Source: Otis tarda
Taxonomy: Eukaryota > Chordata > Aves > Otidiformes > Otididae
Length of the DNA: 64,000 nt
Reading direction: 5' to 3'
Assembly: GCA_026413225.1 (NCBI GenBank)
Contig: CM048552.1
Coordinates: 62,697,001 to 62,761,000, forward strand
The position numbers and the translations under genes were made by a program. A model generated the notes under the pieces. It ran no database searches and had not been told where the DNA came from. It saw only the letters and a list, made by a program, of their open reading frames with translations. Of the stretch, positions 25,125 to 35,866 are shown in pieces (position 1 is the stretch's first letter; each line of letters begins with the position of its first letter).

Positions 25125-25584
25125 TCACAGAGTCATAGAATAGTTTGGGTTGGAAGGGACCTTCAAAGGTCATCTAGTCCAACCCCCCTGCAAGGAGCAG
25201 GGACATCTCCAACCAGATCAGGCTGCTCAGAGCCCCGTCCAACCTGGCCTTGAATGTTTCCAGGGACGGGGCTTCCACCACCTCTCTGGGCAACCTGTTC
25301 TACCACTCTCAGTGTAAAAAAATTTTTCCTAATGTCTAATCTGAATATACCTTTCTCTGTTTTAAAACCGTTACCCCTCATCCTATCATAACAGGCCCTA
25401 CTGAAGAGTTTCTCCCCATCTTTCCTGTAGGCCCCCTTTAGGAACTGGAAGGCTGCTATAAGGTCTCCCCAGAGCCTCCTCTTCTCCAGGCTGAACAGCC
25501 CCAACTCCCTCAGCCTGTCCTCACAGGAGAGGTGCTCCAGCCCTCTGATCATCTTCATGGCCTCCTCTGTATGCGCTTCAACAG
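25125..25584 (-). mobile_element. CR1 LINE 3' fragment
   Basis: About 460 bp. It starts with the reversed CR1 tail (CATAGAATAGTTTGGGTTGG) and continues into the reverse complement of the ORF2 C-terminal coding end. The minus strand reads [20 protein letters not shown] and on to the CR1 stop. It is 5' truncated, as usual for CR1, and is related to 62049-62519. Confidence 0.93.
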
Positions 25585-27036
25585 CAAACCACAGATAATC
25601 TTTAGATTATATTTATTGCAAATCAGGCATGTATAATCCATTTCTGCATAGTCATTTTTATCTTTATATCGATTTCTCAAGTCTTTTGAATGCAACTTTT
25701 TTATTCTGCACTTTCTGTAACTATTGACAAGCCCCTGAAACACTGACAATACCATTGGGGCCTTTTTTTTCTCCTTTTTTTGCATGGCCCATTGCTTTGC
25801 ATTGTAATTGTGGTTGCCCGCCATGCCTAAGATCAGTACAACACATAGCATGTACCTCCGAGAGTCTCTTTAAAATAATATTTAAATTTTTTTTGGTACT
25901 ATTTTGCATGGTAACAGATAAGATGTTTACATTGGTACCTTAGAGCTTTGGGGTTGCTGCTGCTTTGTTTAGGGATCCCAAACACACTGGTAGTAGTAGT
26001 ATGTTCATGAAATTCATTACATGACTACAGTTTTCTAAATGACCCAATCTACTTCATAAGAAGTCAGATGACTTGAAAAGAAGCTATAGATCAAACTTGG
26101 CAACCTCAGATGTCAAAGTAGGTGATGCTGTAAGGAAACAAAACTGTTATGTTAGATCAGAGGTTTACAGGTCACTGATCTAGAAAAAGTATACATTTCA
26201 CAGCAGAAATAATCTGTAAGATATTCCATTTGTGTACCTGATTTTGTTGAGATTTGAGTGTCACCCTCGAACACAGGTATACAAAATCATTGGGGGCATT
26301 ATATGGTACAAAAAACTATAGTTTTTTTCCCTTTTTTCCCCAGTTCAGTTGAGCTGGAAATCCTCATCAGAAGCTGCGAGAAGCAGAACTTAAGATTTAA
26401 GTCTACTACATTCCTTGAAGGTGGCTGCAAACAAGCAAACTATTTTGGAGAGTGTGAAAAACAAACAAGCTGTGCTTTTAAAGGCAGGCTTTAAGAAGTC
26501 TCCCAGAATTGCCCAGTTCTTATGAAGCTAGTTTGTGGGTGTTGTGCTGGGCTATAGGACACCTAGAGCTTGCATCACATGCTTACAACCCTTCAGGCTG
26601 GAATAGGTTTTCTTCCATGACTGACTGCACCCATGCACTTGTAGCCTTAGCCAAGGAAATGTGAAAGCTGTCAAACATATCCCCTCAAAGATGGAAAGCA
26701 GTGCCATATCCAGAAGACCCTTCTGTGTTCCCAACTAGAAGAATAATCTCAGTAAAACTGAAGAACTGTAGGAAGAGGTCTGCAAAAGGTAGACACTAAG
26801 GCAATACGTGGAGATTTTTTTTTACAGTATCTATCACATTGCTTTCAGACCAATGCACGTTTTCCACTATTAAAACTAATAAATCAGGAAAAAAATTACA
26901 TATGTAGCTATAAGATTTGTTGTCCATCAGTGATTGCCATGGTTATTAACTGTCAACTCTCCATTCTGTCAGTCAACACCAAGAGTAAGATGTAGAGTTC
27001 TTTGTTTCTGTAGTTTGTACATACGCACGTTGTAGG

Positions 27037-27060
27037 TTGTTTGTTTGTTTGTTTGTTTGT
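27037..27060. repeat. TTTG microsatellite
   Basis: About six uninterrupted TTTG units. Confidence 0.85.
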
Positions 27061-27206
27061 GGAAAGTAGTTTTTGGCTGGTCCAACATGGAGATTTGTCT
27101 TGTGAAAATTACTTTTGTTTTAATTGTTATACGTTGAAACATTGAGATTTTTTTCTTAATTGAGCAATGTTTTGTGATTGTTTACTACTAGTAGTATGGC
27201 ACATGT

Positions 27207-27250
27207 AAAAACAAACAAAAAAAAAAACCCAAAGCAACAAAACAAAATAC
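27207..27250. repeat. A/C-rich low-complexity tract
   Basis: A runs broken by C and CCC. Possibly a worn poly-A stretch. Confidence 0.6.
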
Positions 27251-28644
27251 ACTTAAAAAGCCACAAAAGAATTAAGCCCTTCCCTTTCTTTCCCGATGCC
27301 AGCATCTCTGCTCAGCATTTCACTCCAGAAGACTTTTTGTGTTAAGTGATCCTAATAACAGGGAAGCACAGCTTTTCTAAGTGTCTGACTTTTACCTGTT
27401 CCTGTTGATGGTGGACAGTTGATAAGGGACGACTGCCCATCACTCTGATTGAAGTGTGTTGTTGTGCCAGAATCAATTTGAAGAGTCTTGAACAGATTTG
27501 TGTCTTTTTTTAACTGGAAAAGTTATGCATTGATAAACTGACGGGAATATTTAATAATTTTTAGTAGATGCAGATCTCCAAGAGAGCTTTCTTTGGTTTA
27601 AGAGTAACTTCCTGTGATTCATTTCAGTTGGTCTCTAGCAGGTTTGCTAATTCAATGTATGTGTAGATAGGTTTAACACGTATTTGTTGTTTTAGTAATG
27701 GATAGAAATCAAGCTGGTGCAGCTGGCCCAAACCAGACCGTTCACATTGAGCCAAACCCTCCTGCGTGAATATTTCGTGTTAGAATCACGTTTCTAACAA
27801 TCTGAGTTAGGTAATTCCTTGCCAATATAAACTTTATCAATATAAACCAGTCAGTGAGAATCTTTGCATCAATAGAAGAGTTTATTATAGTCTTGCATAA
27901 ATAGGAGCAGTTTTGTGCATGAATTGGATATGCTGGTTGAAACCTGCTTGCCACGGCTCATCTTGGCTTAGTTACGCGGGCGAATGCAAGCTGAATAAAT
28001 ACAACTGATGTTCAGTTCCTACAAAACAGTTCACATATTAACTGCTCTGGAAAAAAACTAGTTTTCATTTCAAACCAGCCCAAACAATCCTGAAGTTTCC
28101 ATAACAGTTTTCACTGGTCTCAGTTAATAGACTAAAATACCGCAGTTTAGTGAGTGGAAGGACTCGGTATAATCAATGAGTTACATCTGCTTACTGATGT
28201 AACCTGGCCTGTAGCTTCATAATGGATCCAGTAACATTGATCCTCCAGAAAATAGCTGTATTTGCCCACTTTCTGTTTCAAAGTCAAAGGTTATGTATTG
28301 GGTTCTCTTAAGGGAATGTGCTATAGACTGATAACTGGTCCTTTGGCATCGCATTGCTGCTGGCACACTTACAGCAAGCGTGAAGGGGCTGAGGGAAAAG
28401 GTTTTCTGTGCACTGTGGGACATACGTGGTGGTTTGCAGGGACGTGCCTGCTCCATACCTTGGCTAGCAGCCCTGACCTGCTGGGCAGGATGAAGCCCCA
28501 GTGGGTGCCCCACTTAGATCTCGACTTTTTGGCTGAAGGTACGTTGCTTTTGGTTTTTGTTTCTTAGAAAGTGCTTGGAAAGTTTAGTCAGTCTGTCTGC
28601 ACCTCACTGCTCCCAGGTGCTGCTGCTTGCTGGCTTCCCCGGCT

Positions 28645-28814
28645 TCAAGTCACCAAATACTTGGGTTCATCAGGCCGGAGTTTCATGACCTTCTCCACGC
28701 AGAGCAGGATGAGCGTCAGAAACCAGAGGCTCCAGCCGACGGCTGCTGCAATCCATCCGTAATCATCCATGCCCGTCGGGCAGCACATGGCCGCTTGCGT
28801 GCAGAAGTTCACAC
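28645..28814 (-). CDS. TMEM213: TMEM213 exon 3 (Cys-rich part, membrane helix, tail)
   Basis: A 170-bp exon. Its first two bases complete a Ser codon. It then codes for VNFCTQAAMCCPTGMDDYGW, the membrane helix and the C-terminus. It is the most conserved part of the protein. Confidence 0.95.
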
Positions 28815-31800
28815 CTGGTGGTGAAGAAATTAAGGGAGCTGATGGGAGACTGAGGACGTAACAGAAGATGTCCCTGCTTCTTGCAGGGGGGTTGGACTAG
28901 ATGGACCTTTAAAGGTCCCTTCCAACCCAAACTATTCTATTATTCTATGATTTTCTTTTCCTTCCTAAGGGCACAGTGAAGATGCGCAGCCCTGTATCTG
29001 CATCCTGGGTGGTAACGTGGAAATATCAAAGTCACCCTGGAGGACTGTGGTATCTTGACCCCTTGGGCTGGAATAGAAGCTGAGCATGAAACTCGAGCAC
29101 TCAGGAGAGCTGAGGCAGCCAAAACCACCTTGCAGCAACACACATTGCGTGTTGAGCTACATGAAGCTTGTCAGCTGTGAAAAGTGGCTGCCTCCTGAGC
29201 TTGCTGCCAGCCTCTTGCACTGTTCCAGGGAAGAGGCAAGCACAGGTGCTGCTCAGTTGCTCTCATTCACATCTGTCAGGCAGGACCATGTCACTGTGCA
29301 TTGGCCTTCAGTGCACGCAATACAATTGTCGTGCGCTGTAGAGAGCAGCTCTTCCCACAAAAAGAGAGATGTGTTTCCTGTGTGCCTACCTAGAGGAGGG
29401 GGAGGGATGCCTGCCCCCCATACCCATGTCATGCTTTGAAGCAGTGTACCTCTGTTGGTACATGTACTGTATTTCAGGAAGTGCAGGGCTGTGGGGATGT
29501 TTGACATTTGGGATGGAGGATGACTCAGGAGGGCTGGTGGGATCTCAGGTTGCCTGGAACTGGCTATGTGGGGAAGACCTGGTGGGGTGGGGAAAGGAGG
29601 TGCTCCTGGGAGCCCACATTGTGCCTACACGCAGTCAGTCTGGCAGGGAGCTTTAGGACACACAAACTGAAGTAGCTATGAATTAGTCTGTTCAAAGCCA
29701 TGAATGCATCTGAACGTAGCTAAGATACATAGGGCATGCAAATGGAGGAGTCTTAGAAATGCATCCTAGAACTTTCACCCGCAATGAAAGCCTTGACAAC
29801 AGATAAATCCTTTTCCAGAACAGCCTCTCAGTCACCTGTATAGTCTCATCACCTGGCTTTATCATGGTAGTAATGATTTATGAAGACTTACTAAGACATG
29901 GTGCCTCGTACTCAGTTGTGAGCATGGAGCTTGTTGAAACATTGGAGACATCTTCAACTGCTGCCAGAAGGAAAGCACAGGAGAAAAGGCAAGTTGGATT
30001 AGAAAAGCAATACTGGGCATCAGGCATGAAAATGTGAAAGCCATTGGTCTGTAGGATGGAAACAATTTGGAGAAAGTAAGTTCCCGCACCTAAATGTTGC
30101 TTTCGCACCTCACCACTGTCAACACAAGCTCTAGAGAGACCTGCTGTAGCACCAGCTGTAAGGAGCAGTTGAATTCCTGTGCCAGAGTATGACCCTGCTG
30201 TGAACCATTCACTCAGAGCTCAAGTCCTTTCCCAAGCTACATGGGCAGAAAGAACAAGGACTGAAATGAGAGAGAGTATTCAGTGGCAGGGGGAGATCCC
30301 CAGCCAGCAAGCTGTACATCTACCTCCTTTTGCCCTTAGGAAAATCCTGGTGGCTCTCTGGGGTGCAGAGAAGCCTGGCTGAGCCAAGGGTTGAGCCCAT
30401 CAGCGCAGAGCCTCAGCAGATCCACCGCACCCCAGGGGGAAGCTTTGGCTTTGCTGCTGTTCAGGTGCAGCTGTGTCTGAAACTCATTAACCAGCTCAGA
30501 TTGGAAAATACATCCTACAGAAATGATAGCGGGATAGGAACTACAGTGAAGATTTTGCCTCTTTATCCTGCTTGCTACCCAGAATCAGAGCACGTTTGCA
30601 CTCTGGCGCAGCTGGTCTCCAGGCCTCCAAATCTGCACATGGTATCACAGACCAAAGCCTCCTTAGACCTCCTGGTACCCGCCTTGCCCCTCAGCTTGCA
30701 GGATCAGATGCCAGGACAGCTGCAGGACGGCCTGCGTGGGAGAAGCACGGGCTGCTGTGGTCCCTGCGCGTTAACACCAGCCTGTCCTGTGCTGCAAAAG
30801 GGAGTCAAAGAAATATCTCCTCCTGTGCCACTGAGCAGCATAGTTAAAGTTCAGCCAGGTGAAGTATCCCACGCTCAGATACAGGAAAAACAGCCTGGAG
30901 AGGCTACAGGAGTAAGGGCTCCAGCTGCATGCAGATGGAGGGGCTCCAAGAGGCCGCTGGTCCACACACCAGGCAAAGGCTACAAGAGAACTATTTCCAG
31001 TCCAACCATCATTCTGAGCTGATGGTTTGGAGTGTGATGGAGAGACAAAATCAGTTGCACCTTGATTTCACTGAAGGCTTCAAAATAATGTCTCGTGTTT
31101 AGTTTCAGCTCAGGAAAACAAAACGGAGCAACACCTTTGACCAAATCTTTGCTTTGAGTTTGGTATTTTCCAAGTAACAGTAAATAAAGGGAGGTTGTCC
31201 TGCAGGAGCTGCTGCCCTTGGGATCACTTGCTGTTGCCCAACTTTGCATTTTAAGCTGGCTGACCATCAGCAAGACCAGAGCTTTTCTTATGGCCGCTGC
31301 CACGCTGGGAGCGGGTCCCTGGTCAGCCTGCTCCAGGGAAGGGTCTGAGTGCTCCCCATTCCTCTTTCTGACTCTGCTAGGACTTACTGAATGCCCTTGG
31401 CTAAGCCCATAATTTGTTTTCTGAGTTAATAAATACCTCATGGGAGCACTGGGAAAAATCATTAAAAATTGTGTATGTCCTGTGGAAGAAAGTGCTGCAG
31501 AATACAGAGCGCTGGTTCATGTTTACAGAGTTTGCAGCCCAAAGGACAGGTTGCCAAAGCTAACCCATCTTTAAACACCCAGCAGGTCTCAACCAGCACT
31601 GATATACAAAGGTGGGCAGCAGTCTGATGGGAACAGAGCAGCTCACAGGTCTCATGTACATTTTGTTTTTAGGCAACTTCTCCAATTAAGGGGGCACTGA
31701 AGCCAGATTTCCTGAAAAAAAAAAAAGCACCCCATAAGAGCTAAACTGGACTACAGTGAGCCTCTTGGGTGGTATTTGAAATTGCCTCAGCAAGCACAGG

Positions 31801-32189
31801 AAGGTGGAGGAACTGTGGTCCCCTATCTCCTTGCCATTCAGTGGAGCAAGCTGCAGCTCGGCCACGTTTACAGTGGATCTGTAAATAGCTGGCAAAAGCA
31901 CATCTCTTCAGAAAGATGCTGTGATCAATCACAAGTAATTCTCATTAGCATCAACAAATTCCAGCTCTTTACACTTTTTAGATGAGACAAGAGAGTCCAC
32001 CTTGTTTTTAAAGAACAAATTACCATCAGTGGGCAATATATTTACGTATGGAGAGGAGTGCGGAAAAGGCAGGGTATAGAAACCGGAGCATAAGAGAAGA
32101 GAAATACCTGCTGGGCAGGAATACCGGAGCACGGTGGCGAAGAAGAGCACAGCGAAGGCTGCCTGGGGCTTGCTGGAGAAGTGCTTCAT
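28645..32189 (-). CDS. TMEM213: TMEM213, complete three-exon gene
   Basis: On the minus strand the exons are 32108-32189 (start ATG), 29892-29960 and 28645-28814 (stop TGA at 28645-28647). Donors are GTATTT and GTAAGT, and acceptors TTCTGGCAG and TTCACCACCAG. Phases 1 and 1 agree, giving 106 residues against 107 in human. Layout: signal peptide (residues 1-27), a short extracellular Ser/Thr-rich segment with an NVS glycosylation site, a Cys-rich part (CLSVNFCTQAAMCC), then one membrane helix in DDYGWIAAAVGWSLWFLTLI and a short basic/acidic tail KLRPDEPKYLVT. The WIAAAVGWSLWFLTLILLC core is what I recognise from TMEM213. Function is not established; in mammals it is reported mostly from kidney intercalated cells. 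It sits head to head with ATP6V0A4, as in human. Confidence 0.93.
28815..29891. other. TMEM213 intron 2
   Basis: A 1.1-kb intron containing a CR1 tail at 28867-28952, only about 50 bp from the exon 3 acceptor. Nothing else was recognised. Confidence 0.75.
28867..28952 (+). mobile_element. CR1 LINE 3' tail fragment
   Basis: About 86 bp matching the extreme CR1 3' end (TCCCTGCTTCTTGCAGGGGG and GTTGGACTAGATGGACC), ending in ATTCTATGATT repeats. It lies in TMEM213 intron 2, antisense to the gene. Confidence 0.9.
29892..29960 (-). CDS. TMEM213: TMEM213 exon 2
   Basis: A 69-bp exon between CTTCTGGCAG and the consensus donor GTAAGT. It codes for AVEDVSNVSTSSMLTTEYEA then PCL, with one N-linked glycosylation site (NVS). 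It aligns with the Ser/Asn-rich linker and the conserved CL of mammalian TMEM213. Confidence 0.9.
29961..32107. other. TMEM213 intron 1
   Basis: A 2.1-kb, fairly GC-balanced intron. A 230-codon open frame lies on the opposite strand (30330-31022) but shows no family match. No repeats were recognised. Confidence 0.6.
32108..32189 (-). CDS. TMEM213: TMEM213 exon 1 (signal peptide)
   Basis: ATG at 32187-32189. It codes for a 27-residue leader, MKHFSSKPQAAFAVLFFATV and onward, with a hydrophobic core and a likely cleavage near the Cys-Pro-Ala end, then donor GTATTT in phase 1. This ATG is the only one in frame ahead of the hydrophobic core. Confidence 0.87.
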
Positions 32190-35016
32190 GCTGGGGGTCC
32201 AGCTCCCGCCCGAGCAGCTGCACAGATCAAGTCGCTGTCGCCGGCAGCTCTGGTTCAGTAAATCCTCATTAAGCTTGGAGCCAGTGTGCAGGGCAGGGGG
32301 TGGAGCAAAGGAGCTGCCAGGACACCTTGAACTTTCCTGCTACAACCAGGTGAGGAAAGAGAACGGCTCCAACCAAAACAGCTCCGGCAGGAGGTGGATA
32401 CCAGCACCAAGGCAGGTGGAGGGCCTCTGAAGGTCAAGCCTGAAGGTTTCTTCTCAGGATCTCCTGCAGCTGGAGGGAGGACAGGCCTCTGGAGCCAGCC
32501 CTTCCCAACAGAGTCCCAAGCAGCTTCTGTCTTATGAGTCTTCCTTTGGTCCTGCAAAGATGGTCTAAAAGAGCTGGAAGGAAGCAGAGGATCAGGATTG
32601 AGAATTCATCTTCCTCTTTGGCTTAAGGACTTTTGTTGGGTTATGGATTGGGATCAGTTCAAGCTTGGGGCCTCTCTGCGCAGGAGAAGCCGCTGCCGTT
32701 CTTGCTCTGTGAGCACAGCTGTGTCATTGTCTCCATCACCCAGGTACAACATGATGCTGAAAGAGCATTTATTTTTTTTTCTCCTCTTGTAGTAATGCCA
32801 CCTCCTCCATGACACAGGCAAAGCCAAGAGCTGCTCTCTCCTGCCAGTACAGCTCTATCTGCAGACCGGAAGGGTTGCTGGTAAAATGGTACCAGCTGGA
32901 GGGCAAGATTTTGTTTTGCTATCCTGGCTGGAAAAGCCATGTTGAAGTGCTGTGGTGTTGTCCTGGCCTGACAAGCGCCACATGTTGCTGCAGTTCCTCA
33001 GGCTGTTGATTCTGTTTGCTTCTGTCTTTTACCCACCGAGATGCCCTTGTTAAAGAAAACTTCAGGTGTTAAAGTGGGCAGGATGGCACTGACAGAGGTG
33101 GGCTCAGCAGGGAGCAGCTTGCTGATGCTTTTCAGCAGTGGCCATTCATGGCTTTGGGTGCTCATGTGAGAACGAAGCTGTCTGAGGCCTGTTTGGGATG
33201 TGCAGCCGTCCCATGGGAGGCAAGGGGGACTGTGCCTGGGGCAGCAATCCTAGTAGGATGGACAGTATTTAATAATTTTCTCTTTTTTTCCATGCGCATT
33301 ACTGAAATCCACAGGGAGGGATGTAATAGGCTTCCCACGGGAACTGCAGTGATGTACTTAACAACAAGGTGCTGCTATGCAAAACTGTGAGGTTTGTTTG
33401 ATCTCCCTTTGTTTAAGAAAAAGCTTGAGAACAAAACCCATGTAGACTCAGCCTTGCGTAGCATTTCCATGGGGTGAACCCGATTGTCCTCCCCACTGTC
33501 CACGCCCCACCACCAAAGCCCCTCTGCTCCTTTCCAGCTGCCAGCACTTCCATGATGGAGCAGGACATGAGCAACCAGAGGTTCCCCCCAGAGAAAGGGC
33601 ACACGGGTGAAGGCAGGCCAGCTGAAACGGGCGCATTTACTCACCTTGTCTCCCTGGTTTTGTGTCAACGCGCTGCTGGGGCTGGCAGAGTTAGGCTTGT
33701 GCTGGCCGGTTTGCGACAGTCATGTTCTGGTGCTGAGGGTGTGTGGCCTCGTCCTTCAGCTGGCACCTGAGAGGTGGCCCAAGGTGAGTCGTGCTCGACC
33801 AGCAGCTGGGCTGGGTGTGTGACCCCACTGGCCATCGCTCTTGGCCTCAGAAGACAGTGATGGCAAGAGAGATGCTGTAAAAATGCTCTGACTCCTCAGG
33901 GCTGTGTGAAGTTAGCCCATAGGATAATCTTCATCTCTGCCTCATTTCAGTGGCTAAGTCCTTTTGTGCCCATTGTCTTTAATCTGTGTTTTTATCTGAG
34001 CTCTCTGTTGCATCAAAACTAAAACTCAGCTCTTTACTGGGGAGAGGCCCTCCGCTTTCTTCCAGCTTCAACTGTCCCTCCTGAATTTCTCACCCCTGAT
34101 TTCCCCTGAAAGTTGACCTGGCAGTTAATTTTGCAAAAATAATGAGTACAAAAGTGTTCTGTGCAGCACAAAATGATGAGGGGAAATAGAAGGACAAGCC
34201 TGCTCTGCTATTGCATGAATGATTCGATTTGTAATGAAATGTCTTTTGAATTTCAACCATTACCTAAATGCTTTTTGTCAGCTTGCAGGTAAATGTGCTC
34301 TTTTCTAAGGGATGCCGAAATGTTTTGCACAATTAAAATAATGTATTCCTTTTCCTTTCCAAAATGTTTTTCCTCTGTGGTTCAGAAAGGGCCTGCTCCA
34401 AAGCCTCCTGAAGCAGCGAACAGATTGCGCTTGGCTTCAGTGGTTTTTGGATCGGATTGGAAATGGAGGCTTTGCTTGATAAGTTCAGACACAATGGGAG
34501 CCCTGTGAAATCATCTCCTGACACAGATTTGGATTTGTTTCATTTCTTCTGTGTAGCGCATTCACATTTCAGTGCGGTGACTGCCCAAATAGCGATAAGA
34601 CTCTCCAAAGCCTTCCCTGCGATGGGTTTCTACGCCTGCCATGAAGGGCTGTCTCCACAGGCCTGCCCTGGCACATGAGGCACGACTGCAGCACCAGCGG
34701 AGACTGGGGCTTCCTTCCTCGAGCTCCCATTTCCACCCAGTTCTCAAGGCGGGACTCCATTTACTCTAAAATCAGGCGCTTGCCCAGCCCTCCCCTTGGA
34801 GACTCTTCCACGGTGTGTAGAGTGGAAGAAAAGCTGGTCAGCTTTTCCTGATCGTTATGAAGCAGGCAATGCCTACCGTTTGGTATATTTTGTGTCACAG
34901 AGAGCTCTTCACAGTTAAAGTTCTCTGACGACCAAGGTGTTGCCCTTGACCCATCACCACCGGGTGCGGCTCTCAAAGTTCTTACCTTTGTCATGCGTGT
35001 ACACACTCACTCTGTT

Positions 35017-35030
35017 TATATATATATATA
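35017..35030. repeat. TA dinucleotide microsatellite
   Basis: Seven TA units. Confidence 0.85.
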
Positions 35031-35039
35031 TTTATTTTC

Positions 35040-35047
35040 TGTTTACA
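35040..35047. promoter_or_regulatory. Forkhead-type site TGTTTACA
   Basis: A perfect forkhead consensus between the divergent TMEM213 and ATP6V0A4. FOXI1 is the known activator of ATP6V0A4 in kidney intercalated cells, so the site is a candidate. A single 8-mer is weak evidence. Confidence 0.2.
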
Positions 35048-35823
35048 TAGGCAACATGTTTATATTTTTATTTCCAAATGAAAGCTGATTGCTGGTGCCA
35101 TCCTGTTCCACCCCAGGATGACCAGCATGATGGTAATTGAGCTGTAGGACGGTATTTAACTCAGGGCAAAACACACAACTCATGAGAGTACAGCAGAGCA
35201 GGTGCACGATCTCTGGGTGTATCAGTGATAAGAGGACAAGTCCCTTTTTTCCTGTACACTTGAGGTTGGGTTACCTACAGCCCTACTCTTGTTTCAGCGT
35301 GCCTGAGGTGCTACTCTGCTTAGCTGCTGCAATAGGAGGGAGCTTTGGTGAAAGCAAGCTCAAAAATGAACATCTCGTGTAGCCGTGCAAAACTTTCTGC
35401 ACGGTGGAGCCAAGCACGGAGCGATGATAGCTGAGATACTGATCCCAGGGCCACCTACAGCTGCGTGAAACTTCCTCATGCTGCTGAAAGTGAGGACAGC
35501 CTGCCTGGGGGGTTGGTTACATGTCTGGGACCCCCACCGAGCTCTGTGTGTCGGCACACTGACGTTGGTGATTAGTTGTCAATTCCCAGTTGTTATTCAC
35601 AAGGGCTCTGTGCAGCCTTTGAGGCCGTGGTGCTAGACACCAAGGAGGACTCTGGGTGGTCTGTGCTGATGGTGAGACCACGGGAGTGGATCTATCTCCT
35701 GTGCTTGCTTCATATACAGCAAAGTCTCCAAGTGCAGCTCTACAAATGGTGTCTGTTGGGGGGGCAGGTCTATCTGTCAGCGATCCACTGTCTTTCTATT
35801 GCGGGATGAGCCCTCTCACAGGT

Positions 35824-35866
35824 GGCCTTTATAAAGCTTAAAAAAGCTTAAAGGCCTTTATAAAGC
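35824..35866. repeat. Short direct repeat GGCCTTTATAAAGC
   Basis: The 14-mer occurs at 35824-35837 and 35853-35866. The two are separated by AAGCTT-containing A-rich sequence, and each unit has a TTTATAAA palindrome. Confidence 0.6.

Larger units (their letters stand above)
19431..28644. other. Intergenic region between KIAA1549 and TMEM213 (tail to tail)
   Basis: The identifiable content is the LTR at 23092-24251, the CR1 fragment at 25125-25584, an A-rich tract near 27207 and a TTTG microsatellite at 27037-27060. Open frames here are short and show no family resemblance. Part of the right end must be TMEM213 3' UTR. Confidence 0.6.

Noticed and set aside
31741..31932. Minus-strand frame ending AISNTTQEAHCS as TMEM213 exon 2
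   Set aside because: It has no proper donor; the block at 29892-29960 has consensus splice sites, correct phases and the conserved CL before VNFC.
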